Assembly: GCF_001705515.1 (NCBI RefSeq)
Contig: NZ_MDJS01000005.1
Location: 124,001 to 188,000, forward strand
DNA from: Mucilaginibacter sp. PPCGB 2223
GTDB lineage: Bacteria > Bacteroidota > Bacteroidia > Sphingobacteriales > Sphingobacteriaceae
Reading direction: 5' to 3'
DNA length: 64,000 nucleotides
Position 1 is the stretch's first letter. Each line of letters starts with the position of its first letter. The notes below the pieces were generated by a model. That model did no database searches and was not told the DNA's origin. It was given only the letters and a program-made list of their open reading frames with translations. The position numbers and the translations under genes were made by a program. Below are positions 8,959 to 18,100 of the stretch, piece by piece.

Positions 8959-10026
8959 ATGAAGAGAAAAATACTATTCATAACTGGATCGATCAATCAA
9001 ACCTCACAAATGCACCAGATAGCCCGGCAACTGGTGGATTATGACTGCTGGTTCAGCCAGTTTTTTACCGACCTCGGGTGGGTAAACAAACTGATCAAAC
9101 ATACTACTCTGCTGGATGGTACCATTTTGGCCGGGCAGTTCAAAAAACGATCGGAAGAGTATCTTAAAAAACATAACCTGCAGATAGATTACCAGGCTAA
9201 AAAGAACGATTACGACCTGGTGGTTTATTGCAGCGATCTGCACATCCCCAGGCGTATGCGCCAAACCAAAACTGTATGGGTACAGGAAGGGATGATCGAT
9301 AAATATACCCTGGCAAGCCGCATCGTACAGGCGCTTAAGCTTCCGCCGATACTGAGCGGCAATACCTCGCTCAATGGCTCATCTAATGTGTGCGATATCT
9401 ATTTCGCAGCATCCGAAGGATATAAAAAGTACTTTAGCAAATTAGGTACCGATGCCGAAAAGATCATCGTTACAGGTATGCCCAATTACGATAATATCCA
9501 TCAGTACCTGGATAACGATTTCCCATACCGGAACTATGTGATGGTTGCCACCAGCGATATGCGCGAAACCTTCAGATGGGAAAACCGCCCGGCATTTATC
9601 AAAGAGGCGGTAAAGATTGCCGCCGGCCGCCGTTTACTTTTCAAACTGCACCCCAACGAAAAATTTGAGCGCGCCGAAGCGGAGATACGCAGGTTTGCAC
9701 CGGCCGATACGCTCATTTATCAAAACGGCAATACCAACCACATGATAGCCAATTGCAGCGAGCTGATCACCCAATACTCAACAGTAGTTTATGTAGGGAT
9801 GGTATTAGGCAAAAAGGTACACTCGTATTTTGATAAAGAGCAGCTTGAAGAGTTGGAACCCCTGCAAAACGACGGCATGTCGGCCACCTATATAGCCGAT
9901 ATCTGCCGTAATTATATCGAGTACAACCAGGTGCCTGCGTCGCTGCCGCTGCTTGCTACATCCGAAATGGCTTCGCGCAAGGCATTTAAAAAGTTAAAAG
10001 CCGCCCGGCACGCACATTCGGCCTAA
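8959..10026 (+). CDS. GT-B-like protein related to CDP-glycerol phosphotransferases
   Basis: 355 residues, no signal peptide. The C-terminal half looks like the nucleotide-sugar or CDP-glycerol binding half of a GT-B fold: FVMVATS-type strand, LLFKLHPNEKFERAE (the HPxE-like motif) and then ELITQYSTVVYVGMVLGKKVHSYFD, where a Ser/Thr-rich turn precedes a helix. The N-terminal half (ILFITGSINQTSQMHQIA) starts like the acceptor domain. A role in surface polymer or glycan synthesis is plausible, but no partner genes are adjacent, so acceptor and donor are unknown. Confidence 0.6.
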   Translation: MKRKILFITGSINQTSQMHQIARQLVDYDCWFSQFFTDLGWVNKLIKHTTLLDGTILAGQFKKRSEEYLKKHNLQIDYQAKKNDYDLVVYCSDLHIPRRMRQTKTVWVQEGMIDKYTLASRIVQALKLPPILSGNTSLNGSSNVCDIYFAASEGYKKYFSKLGTDAEKIIVTGMPNYDNIHQYLDNDFPYRNYVMVATSDMRETFRWENRPAFIKEAVKIAAGRRLLFKLHPNEKFERAEAEIRRFAPADTLIYQNGNTNHMIANCSELITQYSTVVYVGMVLGKKVHSYFDKEQLEELEPLQNDGMSATYIADICRNYIEYNQVPASLPLLATSEMASRKAFKKLKAARHAHSA

Positions 10027-10028
10027 GG

Positions 10029-11414
10029 CTATTTCAATACACCGCCGCAATAGCAATTGGTATAGCTTGCTGTGGTGAGGTTGCCCGTTGCGCACCAGTA
10101 AGCTTTCCAGTTTTGGTTATTGATACCATCCAGCTGCGGGTTGCTCATATCGTAGTAGTTAACGTAACTGGTTAAACAGGCCGGTTTCGACAGGATGTTT
10201 TTACGAACCACATCCAAACTTGCCGGCGTGATATTGCCGACACCGTAGGTCTTATTAAAGTCGTATTCAAACGTCCACGCCGGGGCGCTTGTGTTCAGGC
10301 TGTAATAATAAGTTTTCGAATCGAGCAACACAAATGAGCTTTTGCTGTAACTGAGGTTTTGGAAACCCGGGTTGTTGCCAAAAAGCGGACTAACCGCCGG
10401 CGTGATATGCATAAAGTATACCGGCACGCCTTTCGCATTATATAACAACCTGAAATCATCCATGTGGGTATGGCCCGCAAAGCCTGCCTTAATGGCCGCT
10501 GCATATTTGATAACCAGGCTTTGGAATACCATGTTGCACGAGTCGCGCCACATGGTGCGCACATTCTGGGCGCAGGTACCTTTGCCGTTGATGGTTTTAT
10601 TCACATCGATGCCCGGTGGTATGTGCGCTGCCAGCCACAATTTTTTTGCCTGGTTTTGCTTGAGCACCCTTGCCAGCCAGTTTAGCTCGTCGGCCGCCGG
10701 GTGAGCGGGATGGGTTTCGCAGCTGTTATTGTAACTGGTCGAAAAGAAGATGGTGTTTAACATCACCATTTTACCGCCCGAACCGTCTTTCAAATCATAC
10801 GTATAATATCCGCCTTTACCGAACTGGGTAACAAAAGCTTTATCCGCAATGGCATTGTGGCTGCGCTGCAGGGGCACCCATGCTTTTGCAAACATGTTCA
10901 AAAACTCACCGCCGGGATCTATCATATAATCGCCGCAAAACGAGTCGTTATTTCCTAAAACAGGTAAAACGACAGTTTTTGGAAAATATTTATCCAGCAT
11001 CAGTGCCATTACCTGGATGGTTTTGGAGGTGAACGAGCGTACCGAATCGGGATAATTTGGCGCATATTTGGCGTAGTTGCTTTGGAAGCTGTGACACAGA
11101 AAATCGCCGGTGATGATAATGAACGCGGGCGACGGGTTCTGCTTTTTCATGGCGGCAAGCGCCGATACGAACAAAGGAAAATTGGAGTCGCTGTTGTAAG
11201 TGTTGGGCGCTTTTATTGATGACGAATTGAAAATGGTCGGCCATTGTTTGTAATCTGATTTCACAAGTTTGTCCATCAGCGACGGATCGAAATAAGGGTT
11301 CAGGTGGATGTCGGACACTGTCAGGATGTTACCTGTCGCTGTCGGTTTGGGTTGGGCCCGGATATTCGCAACTATCATAACCAAAACCAATATAATAACG
11401 CAGAGTTTTTTCAT
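10029..11414 (-). CDS. Acid sphingomyelinase-like metallophosphoesterase, exported
   Basis: About 461 residues from ATG 11414. A longer frame starts at 11492, but only the internal Met gives a proper signal peptide (MKKLCVIILVLVMIVANIRAQ). The calcineurin-like metal motifs appear in order: SDIHLNPYFD, GDFLCHSF, GNNDSF, AAHIPPG and GHTHMDDF. The C-terminal Cys-rich end (YCATG, NCYCGG) matches acid sphingomyelinase-type phosphodiesterases. The family hydrolyses sphingomyelin or similar phosphodiesters. Sphingobacteriaceae make sphingolipids, so turnover of own or host lipids is possible (inference). Divergent from the YCII/ECF pair. Confidence 0.85.
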   Translation of the reverse strand: MKKLCVIILVLVMIVANIRAQPKPTATGNILTVSDIHLNPYFDPSLMDKLVKSDYKQWPTIFNSSSIKAPNTYNSDSNFPLFVSALAAMKKQNPSPAFIIITGDFLCHSFQSNYAKYAPNYPDSVRSFTSKTIQVMALMLDKYFPKTVVLPVLGNNDSFCGDYMIDPGGEFLNMFAKAWVPLQRSHNAIADKAFVTQFGKGGYYTYDLKDGSGGKMVMLNTIFFSTSYNNSCETHPAHPAADELNWLARVLKQNQAKKLWLAAHIPPGIDVNKTINGKGTCAQNVRTMWRDSCNMVFQSLVIKYAAAIKAGFAGHTHMDDFRLLYNAKGVPVYFMHITPAVSPLFGNNPGFQNLSYSKSSFVLLDSKTYYYSLNTSAPAWTFEYDFNKTYGVGNITPASLDVVRKNILSKPACLTSYVNYYDMSNPQLDGINNQNWKAYWCATGNLTTASYTNCYCGGVLK

Positions 11415-11475
11415 AACTAAATATAGGTTTATTAAAATAATATATCCGGCTATAATCGTCTTGTTTAAATAAATT

Positions 11476-11505
11476 TTTAGCCGGCCGTCCAATTTAGCCG
11501 GCCGT
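11476..11505. promoter_or_regulatory. Two 13-bp direct repeats, candidate operator
   Basis: tttagccggccgt occurs at 11476-11488 and again at 11493-11505, start to start 17 bp apart, in the divergent region between the phosphoesterase and YCII genes. Each copy contains GGCCGGCC-like symmetry. Regulator binding is inference. Confidence 0.4.
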
Positions 11506-11561
11506 GATTGATATCAGTTTAATTAATCATTATATTCATTAACCGATAAAAATTTAAAAAG

Positions 11562-11915
11562 ATGGACGAGTACGCATTGATCATGAGGCACGAGGACGGC
11601 AGCAAAATAGCTTCGCCCGAACAAATGCAGGCCTGGATGAAACAAACCATGGATTGGATAGGCGGCATAGCCGCACAAAACAAATTTGTAAGCGGCACAG
11701 GTTTATTATTTGCCGATGCCAAAGTGGTGCATCATAATAAGGTAGTTACCGATGGACCTTTCGGCGAAATAAAAGAAACCATTGGCGGTTTTATTGTGGT
11801 GCGCGCCGAAAGCGCCGAAGAAGCTGCCGGATTTGCCAAAGGCTGCCCGGTTTTGGGGGGTGAAGGTAATACGATGGAAGTGAGGCGTATTGCCAAAAAC
11901 GACGGAACACATTAA
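11562..11915 (+). CDS. YCII / DGPF-domain protein
   Basis: 117 residues of the YCII-related superfamily. The signature DGPFGEIKETIGGF sits near residue 67, and the ferredoxin-like core (EYALIMRHEDG ... GFIVVRAESAEEAA) is complete. DGPF proteins are small cytoplasmic proteins of unknown chemistry that are regularly encoded next to ECF42-type sigma factors, as here. A terminator hairpin separates this gene from the sigma gene. Confidence 0.88.
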   Translation: MDEYALIMRHEDGSKIASPEQMQAWMKQTMDWIGGIAAQNKFVSGTGLLFADAKVVHHNKVVTDGPFGEIKETIGGFIVVRAESAEEAAGFAKGCPVLGGEGNTMEVRRIAKNDGTH

Positions 11916-11921
11916 ACTGAT

Positions 11922-11961
11922 CACGGGAGCTGCATCAACAGGGTGCAGCTCCCGTGTTTTT
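11922..11961 (+). terminator. Intrinsic terminator between YCII and sigma gene
   Basis: A perfect 13-bp stem (cacgggagctgca / tgcagctcccgtg), a 9-base loop and five T residues. It ends only three bases before the best sigma-factor start, so it probably lowers sigma expression relative to YCII. Confidence 0.75.
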
Positions 11962-11964
11962 GAA

Positions 11965-13185
11965 ATGGAACAGGAGCTGATACCTCATTTATTCCGTACC
12001 GAGTACGCTAAGATCGTTTCGGTACTGGCCAGGCATTTCGGTTTTGAGCAGATCGAAATGGCCGAAGACATAGCCGGCGAAACCTTTTTAACAGCCATGC
12101 AAAGCTGGCCGATGAACGGAACGCCGCCCAATCCTGTAGCATGGCTTTACAGCGTGGCCAAAAACAAGGCAAAAAATCAAATCAAACGTCAAATGCTCTA
12201 CCGCGAAAAGGTGGAGCCGGGCTTAGTAAACATTACCGGTTCCACATTTGAGCACGAAATAGATCTGACGGCACAAAACATCACCGACAGCCTGTTGCAA
12301 ATGATGTTTGCCGTGTGTAACCCGGTAATCGCACCCGAAGGCCAGATCGGCCTGGCATTACGCATATTATGCGGTTTCGGTATTGCCGAAATTGCCGATG
12401 CGTTTTTAACCAATAAAGAAACCATCAATAAACGTTTGTTCAGGGCTAAGGAGAAACTGCGCCAGGAAAAAATTAAAATAGAATTCCCGGCTGTTGCAAC
12501 CATTGAGCAACGACTGGATAATGTTTTGACGACCATTTACCTGCTATTTAACGAGGGGTATTATTCAGTAAATAACGATCAAACTATCCGCACCGAACTG
12601 TGCTTTGAGGCTATACGCTTATGTACAATGCTCGCTGAAAACCCAAATACCGATCAACCGCGGGTAAGCGCCCTGCTTTCGCTGATGTACTTCCAGGCAT
12701 CGAGGTTAAATGCCCGCCTCGATAAAAACGGCGGGCTGGTTTTGTATGATGAGCAGGATACCGCTTTGTGGGATACTGATATGATTGGCAAAGGCGGGTA
12801 CTTTTTAAACCGGGCATCCACCGGAGATCAGCTATCAAAATATCATCTTGAAGCTGCTATTGCTTATTGGGGGACGCAAAAAACCGATAGCCGCGAAAAA
12901 TGGGAAACAATTTTACAGCTGTATAACCGGTTGTTACAGATCGAATACTCGCCCATTGCGGCACTTAACCGCACTTATGCGCTTTCAAAAGCCAATGGCA
13001 AAACCGAAGCCATTATCGAAGCCGAAAAACTAAAACTCACCAATAACCATTTTTACTATGTGTTGCTGGGCGATTTATATAGTGGTATCGATAATCTGCG
13101 GGCCAGATCGAATTTAAAAATAGCATTGTCGCTGGCCAAAACCCCGACAGATAGACAAATTATCCTGAAAAAGTTAAGTGGTTAG
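11965..13185 (+). CDS. ECF42-type sigma factor with C-terminal TPR-like extension
   Basis: About 406 residues from ATG 11965 (MEQELIPHLFRTEYAK). The frame is open back to 11890 but that part overlaps YCII and the terminator. Residues 1-75 carry sigma region 2 (EMAEDIAGETFLTAMQSWP), residues about 100-175 region 4 (GFGIAEIADAFLTNKETINKRLFRAKEKL), and the rest is the DUF6596/TPR-like extension that ECF42 proteins have in place of an anti-sigma factor. In the literature the extension is needed for activity and DGPF genes are the targets, which fits the gene order here. Confidence 0.88.
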   Translation: MEQELIPHLFRTEYAKIVSVLARHFGFEQIEMAEDIAGETFLTAMQSWPMNGTPPNPVAWLYSVAKNKAKNQIKRQMLYREKVEPGLVNITGSTFEHEIDLTAQNITDSLLQMMFAVCNPVIAPEGQIGLALRILCGFGIAEIADAFLTNKETINKRLFRAKEKLRQEKIKIEFPAVATIEQRLDNVLTTIYLLFNEGYYSVNNDQTIRTELCFEAIRLCTMLAENPNTDQPRVSALLSLMYFQASRLNARLDKNGGLVLYDEQDTALWDTDMIGKGGYFLNRASTGDQLSKYHLEAAIAYWGTQKTDSREKWETILQLYNRLLQIEYSPIAALNRTYALSKANGKTEAIIEAEKLKLTNNHFYYVLLGDLYSGIDNLRARSNLKIALSLAKTPTDRQIILKKLSG

Positions 13186-13222
13186 GGTAAGGTTATTATA
13201 GGATTGCGATTCAACATGGTAT

Positions 13223-13256
13223 AAAAAACCGGTGGTAAAATTACCGCCGGTTTTTT
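13223..13256. terminator. Bidirectional intrinsic terminator
   Basis: A 16-bp stem with one G-T wobble (aaaaaaccggtggtaa / ttaccgccggtttttt), between the convergent sigma and DUF4382 genes. Confidence 0.85.
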
Positions 13257-13274
13257 AAAGTAAAAAATTAAAAA

Positions 13275-14045
13275 CTATTGGGTGCTGATAGTTATGGTAC
13301 CCATGTCGGTAACCGAGCCGTTTGTAACCGAAACACTGTTAACGGTTTTGGTTACATATGGGCTAACCGGCACAAACCGAACCTGGTAGCTACCCGACGC
13401 CAAACCCGGAAAGTAGAACTTCCCGGTTGCATCGGCTATCGTGCCAACGGTATCTGTGCCCATAATAGCATATACTTTAGGCGATGAAGTCGCCGGGTTA
13501 ACCATGCCGGTAAGCGCACCCGAAACGGCTTGTGGTATGGCACGGATAACGGGTTTCAGGATATATTTCCCGTTACCGGTGGCCACAATGGATTGTGCGG
13601 CATCAAAATCGAGGCGCAATGTGTAATCAACACCGGCTGTAAAGGTATCGTGCACGTTTAATTTAACCCCTGAGGTTTGTCCGCTCGGCGTAGTCAGGTC
13701 GTACGGTATACCGCCTACTACTACTCTGTTACCGCTATCATTCAGCACCACCCTGATCTGTTGAATAGTCCCTGCAGGAATGTCCTGACCGGCAAGGACG
13801 GTATCTTTGCCTGCGCGGAACCGCAGGATATCTACCGGCCCGCCATTAACGTTTAATGTTTGCTCACCCTTATCGGTTACAATCACTACACTTTTTACAT
13901 TAATGATAACAGCATCAAATGAGCCCGGCGAATCCGTCATTTTTACGGTGACATGCGAGGTACTGCCTGCGCTGCCGGAATTATCCTTTTTACACGAGAA
14001 AAAACAAAGGCTTAGGATACTGGTAAATAAAAATAATTTTTTCAT
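13275..14045 (-). CDS. DUF4382 lipoprotein with Cna-B/carboxypeptidase-regulatory-like tail
   Basis: 256 residues. Lipobox FFSCKKD. Residues about 35-165 match DUF4382: VTVKMTDSPGSFDAVIINVKSVV, then the hydrophobic strand TLRLDFDAAQSIV and YILKPVIRAI. The C-terminal 75 residues (ALTGMVNP ... FPGLASGSYQVRFVP) are a carboxypeptidase-regulatory-like beta-sandwich, common in Bacteroidota surface proteins. Function is unknown. Single gene with its own terminator. Confidence 0.85.
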   Translation of the reverse strand: MKKLFLFTSILSLCFFSCKKDNSGSAGSTSHVTVKMTDSPGSFDAVIINVKSVVIVTDKGEQTLNVNGGPVDILRFRAGKDTVLAGQDIPAGTIQQIRVVLNDSGNRVVVGGIPYDLTTPSGQTSGVKLNVHDTFTAGVDYTLRLDFDAAQSIVATGNGKYILKPVIRAIPQAVSGALTGMVNPATSSPKVYAIMGTDTVGTIADATGKFYFPGLASGSYQVRFVPVSPYVTKTVNSVSVTNGSVTDMGTITISTQ

Positions 14046-14275
14046 GGCATTAATAAATTGTTAATTACCGGGTCGTACAAAATTTAAGCCTTTATTAAAA
14101 TGCTGTATTTTTTACTAAGCAGGCACTTCTTTGCCGCCAGGGATTGTATCGCAAAAGTTACAAATGTCTTGTTTTAAGGATGGCTGGATTGCCTCCGTCG
14201 ATCCATTTGAAGGATAACAGGCTGATCAAGCGGTTATCAATAAAAAAGCCCTGACAATAACCAGAGCTTCTTTAA

Positions 14276-14292
14276 AGTCGGGATGGCGGGAT
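14276..14292. repeat. 17-bp copy of the tRNA-Pro 3' end
   Basis: agtcgggatggcgggat is identical to 31220-31236, the 3' end of tRNA-Pro plus two flanking bases, in the same orientation. The match stops in the T-loop, so this is not a whole tRNA. It may be an attachment-site copy or the remnant of a tRNA gene. Confidence 0.6.
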
Positions 14293-14305
14293 CTCGTTCT
14301 ACTTT

Positions 14306-15145
14306 TCATGTTAAATCCGGATTGATTTTTGCCTGCTTCCGGGGCCTAAAAAAATGATTTAAGGGCCCGTATCCTTCGCCGGTCTTCACATTTCGCCCTT
14401 CTTTAATGGCTATGTTGACATATTCACCTGCCGCGTCAATAGCTTCAATCAACGATTGTCCTCTGGCCATGCAGGCTGCTATGGCCGAAGCCAGCGTACA
14501 ACCCGTTCCGTGTGTATTTGAGGTGGCTACAAAAGGATAGGCAAGAGTTTTTCTTTCACCCTGCTGATCGGCATATACATTGTAAAGTTCGGCACCAGTT
14601 AAATGACCACCTTTTACAAGCACCGCATGGCTTCCCAAATTCAATAATGTCTCCGCCGCTTTTTTCATATCATCAGCATTACTGGCTTGTTTACCTATTA
14701 GTTGAGCTGTTTCATTCAGATTCGGTGTGAGCAGGGTGACCATCGGAAAAAGCAACTCCTTCATGGCAAGTAATGCTTCGTTATTTGCCAGTTGTTTCCC
14801 GCTGCCTGAACTGATAACCGGGTCGAGTATGATGGGAACCGCCTGGTAACTTTTTAAGGTATCAGCTACCGTTTTCACAGTCTCCTCGTCTGGTAACATG
14901 CCGATCTTTACAACTGCGGGGCGGATATCATCCATTACTGCCCTGATCTGGTTTTGTATCATCACCGGCGGAACGATATGAATACCCGTTACGCCGAGCG
15001 TGTTTTGCGCAGTGATGGCAGTAATGGCCGATGTACCATAGCAACCCAGCGCGGCAAATGTTTTCAGGTCGGCCTGAATGCCTGCGCCGCCGCCACTGTC
15101 GGAGCCGGCGATGGTCAATATCGAACAATATTGATAATACTGCAT
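14306..15145 (-). CDS. thiD: Hydroxymethylpyrimidine/phosphomethylpyrimidine kinase
   Basis: 279 residues, typical length. It phosphorylates HMP twice to HMP-PP in thiamine synthesis. The ribokinase-fold signatures are ILTIAGSDSGGGAGIQADLK at the start, VILDPVISSGSG (with the phosphate loop), and HGTGCTLASAIAACMARG containing the catalytic base region. It is the last gene of the thi operon, nine bases after thiF. Confidence 0.95.
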   Translation of the reverse strand: MQYYQYCSILTIAGSDSGGGAGIQADLKTFAALGCYGTSAITAITAQNTLGVTGIHIVPPVMIQNQIRAVMDDIRPAVVKIGMLPDEETVKTVADTLKSYQAVPIILDPVISSGSGKQLANNEALLAMKELLFPMVTLLTPNLNETAQLIGKQASNADDMKKAAETLLNLGSHAVLVKGGHLTGAELYNVYADQQGERKTLAYPFVATSNTHGTGCTLASAIAACMARGQSLIEAIDAAGEYVNIAIKEGRNVKTGEGYGPLNHFFRPRKQAKINPDLT

Positions 15146-15154
15146 ATTGGCATT

Positions 15155-16240
15155 TTAAAAGTTAAAGGCATGAATGCCACCTTTCAAGCTAAAGGCCTCT
15201 CTCCGTAATAAAGTGCGGATTTGCTGAACGGCTATTTTACTACGCTGCCCTGTTTGACAGATAAACACCAACTTTTTGTCGGATGGAAAACTATTGGCGT
15301 GTTCCTCCAATTCATATAGCGAAATATTTACGCCGCCTATATTTTCGTCATCAAACTCATAAGGTTCACGTACATCAACGAGGTAAATATCGCATGGTTT
15401 CGTGGCGAGCCATTGTTTCAGCGTTTCGGCGCTAATCTCGTCTGCTACTTCAAAGCTTGCCACAGGTAAAGGTATAGCTGTAGTTAGAGTGTTTTGAGAC
15501 GGCCGGGCAGATATCCTGAAGACAGTGATACTGCTATCGAGTGCGTTCAGTGTCAATAATTTGCCAGAGAGTAGTTCGCCTATGCCACATATCAGCTTAA
15601 TTGCCTCATTCGCCATATAAGTACCTATCATACCGGGCAGCACACCGATAACACCGATTTCGGCGCAGTTGGGCACTTCGTTCTCGGGCGGTGCTTCAGG
15701 GAATACATCGCGATAGTTTGGCCCGCCCTGGTAATTAAATACCGATACCTGTCCTTCAAATTTGAATATCGACCCAAATACCAGCGGCTTATTAAGTGCT
15801 GTGCAAGTATCGTTTACCAGGTAGCGGGTTTTAAAGTTGTCTGAGCCGTCTATCACCACATCAAAAGTAGTTATTAACTGCTGCGCATTTGCGGCAGTTA
15901 TCCTTTCGGTATAAGCGATTATCTCGACAAAAGGATTAAGCTGATTTAATTTTTGGCCGGCCACTAAAGCTTTGGGCCGGCCAATATCGGCCGCCGAATA
16001 CAATATTTGCCGGTGCAGGTTGCTAATGTCAACCACATCATCATCCACAATACCAATGGTACCTGCACCGGCCGCTACCAGGTATTGCAAAACCGGGCAT
16101 CCCAAACCGCCCGCGCCAATCACCAGCAAGCGTGCAGCTTTTAGCTTCTCCTGCCCGGGCAGGCCCAATTCGGGTAATATTATTTGCCGGTTATACCGTT
16201 TTAGTTCTTCGCGCTCCAGCATATTCTTTAAGTTAAACAA
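15155..16240 (-). CDS. thiF: ThiF/MoeB-type adenylyltransferase with C-terminal rhodanese domain
   Basis: 361 residues. The N-terminal part adenylates the C-terminal Gly of ThiS: GAGGLGCPVLQYLVAAG nucleotide loop, DDDVVDISNLHRQ, and the Cys of VPNCAEIGVIGVLPG. Residues about 265-361 are a rhodanese domain with active-site loop CQTGQRS, probably handling the sulfur. Both CxxC zinc pairs of E. coli ThiF/MoeB are absent (GPNYRDVFPE and RPSQNTL stand at those places). A second Met (16222, MLEREELKRYNRQ) is the usual family start. It overlaps thiH by 13 bases. Confidence 0.9.
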   Translation of the reverse strand: MFNLKNMLEREELKRYNRQIILPELGLPGQEKLKAARLLVIGAGGLGCPVLQYLVAAGAGTIGIVDDDVVDISNLHRQILYSAADIGRPKALVAGQKLNQLNPFVEIIAYTERITAANAQQLITTFDVVIDGSDNFKTRYLVNDTCTALNKPLVFGSIFKFEGQVSVFNYQGGPNYRDVFPEAPPENEVPNCAEIGVIGVLPGMIGTYMANEAIKLICGIGELLSGKLLTLNALDSSITVFRISARPSQNTLTTAIPLPVASFEVADEISAETLKQWLATKPCDIYLVDVREPYEFDDENIGGVNISLYELEEHANSFPSDKKLVFICQTGQRSKIAVQQIRTLLRREAFSLKGGIHAFNF

Positions 16241-17340
16241 CTATCCCAATCTTTCCAAACGGGCTCATAACCTTGCGCAGTTATTATTCTTGCAATTTCG
16301 GCCGGACTGCGTTCGTCCGAAATCTCGAATTGTTCTAACGATTCAGGTTCGACCGCGTACCCTCCGGGGTTGGTTTTTGATCCTGCACTCATGTGGGTAA
16401 TGCCTAATTTGATGATATTGTTGCGGAAGTTATCAGACTCGCGCGTGGAGATCGAAAGCTCAACTTCTCCGTTAAATATCCGGTAGGCGCAGATCAGCTG
16501 TACCAACTCACGGTCGGTCATTTCAACTTTAGGCTCAAGGCCACCGCTAAAAGGCCTTAACCGGGGGAATGAAAGGCTGTACTTGGTTTGCCAGTATTTT
16601 TTTTCGAGATAGTTAAGGTGCATGGCGGTAAAAAAACAATCGGTGCGCCAGTCTTCCAAACCTATCAGCACACCCAGGCCCATTTTGTGGATACCTGCCT
16701 GGCCCAGCCGGTCAGGTGTTTCAACGCGATACTTGAAATTTGATTTTTTGCCTTTTGGGTGATGCTTTTTGTAATCCTCTTTATGGTATGTTTCCTGGTA
16801 AACCAATACGGTGTTGAGGCCGTAGGGGGTTAGCTGCTGATAATCTTCAAGGTCCATCGGCTGCACTTCCATCGAGATGTGCGCAAAATGCGGCCTGATC
16901 AGTTCGAGCACCTTTTTAAAATAATCAACATGCACGTTAACGTTATCCTCACCGGTTACAAGTAGCACATGCTCATAGCCCATCTCCTTAATAACGGCCA
17001 CCTCCTGCATAATTTCCATCGGCGAAAGCGTTTTGCGTTTTACCTTATTATCATAACTAAAACCGCAATAGGTGCAAATGTTGCTGCATTCGTTGGATAA
17101 ATATAGCGGTACATACATCTGTATCACCTTGCCGAAGCGTTTCAGGGTCAGCCGCTGGCTGATTTGCGCCATTTGCTCCAGATAGGGCGCCGCCGCCGGC
17201 GATACCAATGCCTTAAAATCTTCTAAGGTTCTTTTACCGGCGAACAGGGCACGCTCTACATCTGCGCTGGTTTTAGCATAGATGCTGGCTTTAGTATCAT
17301 CCCAGTTATAGGTCTCAAAAATATCGTGAAAACTATTCAT
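16228..17340 (-). CDS. thiH: 2-iminoacetate synthase (tyrosine lyase)
   Basis: 370 residues. Radical-SAM enzyme that cleaves tyrosine to dehydroglycine and p-cresol for the thiazole ring. The cluster motif is CSNICTYCGFSYDNK near residue 90, followed by SAM-binding segments VLLVTGEDN and a C-terminal AGSKTNPGGY. Presence of ThiH in place of ThiO indicates the anaerobic-type tyrosine route. It overlaps thiG by 8 bases. Confidence 0.95.
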   Translation of the reverse strand: MNSFHDIFETYNWDDTKASIYAKTSADVERALFAGKRTLEDFKALVSPAAAPYLEQMAQISQRLTLKRFGKVIQMYVPLYLSNECSNICTYCGFSYDNKVKRKTLSPMEIMQEVAVIKEMGYEHVLLVTGEDNVNVHVDYFKKVLELIRPHFAHISMEVQPMDLEDYQQLTPYGLNTVLVYQETYHKEDYKKHHPKGKKSNFKYRVETPDRLGQAGIHKMGLGVLIGLEDWRTDCFFTAMHLNYLEKKYWQTKYSLSFPRLRPFSGGLEPKVEMTDRELVQLICAYRIFNGEVELSISTRESDNFRNNIIKLGITHMSAGSKTNPGGYAVEPESLEQFEISDERSPAEIARIITAQGYEPVWKDWDSCLT

Positions 17341-18100
17341 CTAAAAAAGAGGTTAGCGGGCTGCTTGCCACCGCATGTGATACCGACTGTGCCAATTTTG
17401 CTTCAAAAGCCATACGGCCCGCCTCAACAGCAAGTTTAAATGCCCCGGCCATTTGTACCGGATTATTCGATACCGCAATAGCAGTATTTACCAGTACGGC
17501 ATCAGCGCCTATTTCAAGGGCTTTTGCTGCATCCGACGGAGCGCCTATGCCCGCATCGACAATAACGGGCACGCTGCTCTGGCTGATGATGATCTCTAAA
17601 AAATCGATGGTTTTAAGCCCCTTGTTGCTGCCAATAGGCGAACCTAAAGGCATTACAGCCGAAGTTCCCGCATCTTCGAGTCTTTTACACAGCACCGGGT
17701 CGGCGTGGATGTAGGGTAATACTACAAAACCAAGTTTCGCCAGTTCCTCGGTAGCTTTTAAAGTTTCTATCGGGTCGGGCATCAGGTATTTAGGATCGGG
17801 ATGTATCTCCAGTTTTATCCAGTTAGTTTCAAGGGCTTCACGCGCGAGTTGGGCGGCGAATACGGCCTCTTTGGCAGTGCGCACACCGGATGTATTGGGC
17901 AGCAGGTTGATATGCGGATATTTTAAACGAAGTAACAGGTCGTCGTTGTCGTTGTTGTTTACATCAACGCGTTTAAGGGCAACGGTTACCAGTTCAGAAC
18001 CCGAGGCCAGCAAGGCATCCTCCATCATAACCGGCGAATTAAATTTGCCCGTACCGGTAAATAAGCGCGATTGAAAAGTTTTATCAGCTATGGTTAACAT
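17333..18100 (-). CDS. thiG: Thiazole synthase
   Basis: 255 residues, usual length. Builds the thiazole phosphate from DXP, dehydroglycine and ThiS-thiocarboxylate. The TIM-barrel motifs are FTGTGKF at the start, LPNTSGVRTAKEAV, the Schiff-base Lys in NWIKLEIHPD, and the phosphate-binding PLGSPIGSN and DAGIGAPSDAA. Overlaps thiE by 7 bases. Confidence 0.96.
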   Translation of the reverse strand: MLTIADKTFQSRLFTGTGKFNSPVMMEDALLASGSELVTVALKRVDVNNNDNDDLLLRLKYPHINLLPNTSGVRTAKEAVFAAQLAREALETNWIKLEIHPDPKYLMPDPIETLKATEELAKLGFVVLPYIHADPVLCKRLEDAGTSAVMPLGSPIGSNKGLKTIDFLEIIISQSSVPVIVDAGIGAPSDAAKALEIGADAVLVNTAIAVSNNPVQMAGAFKLAVEAGRMAFEAKLAQSVSHAVASSPLTSFLDE

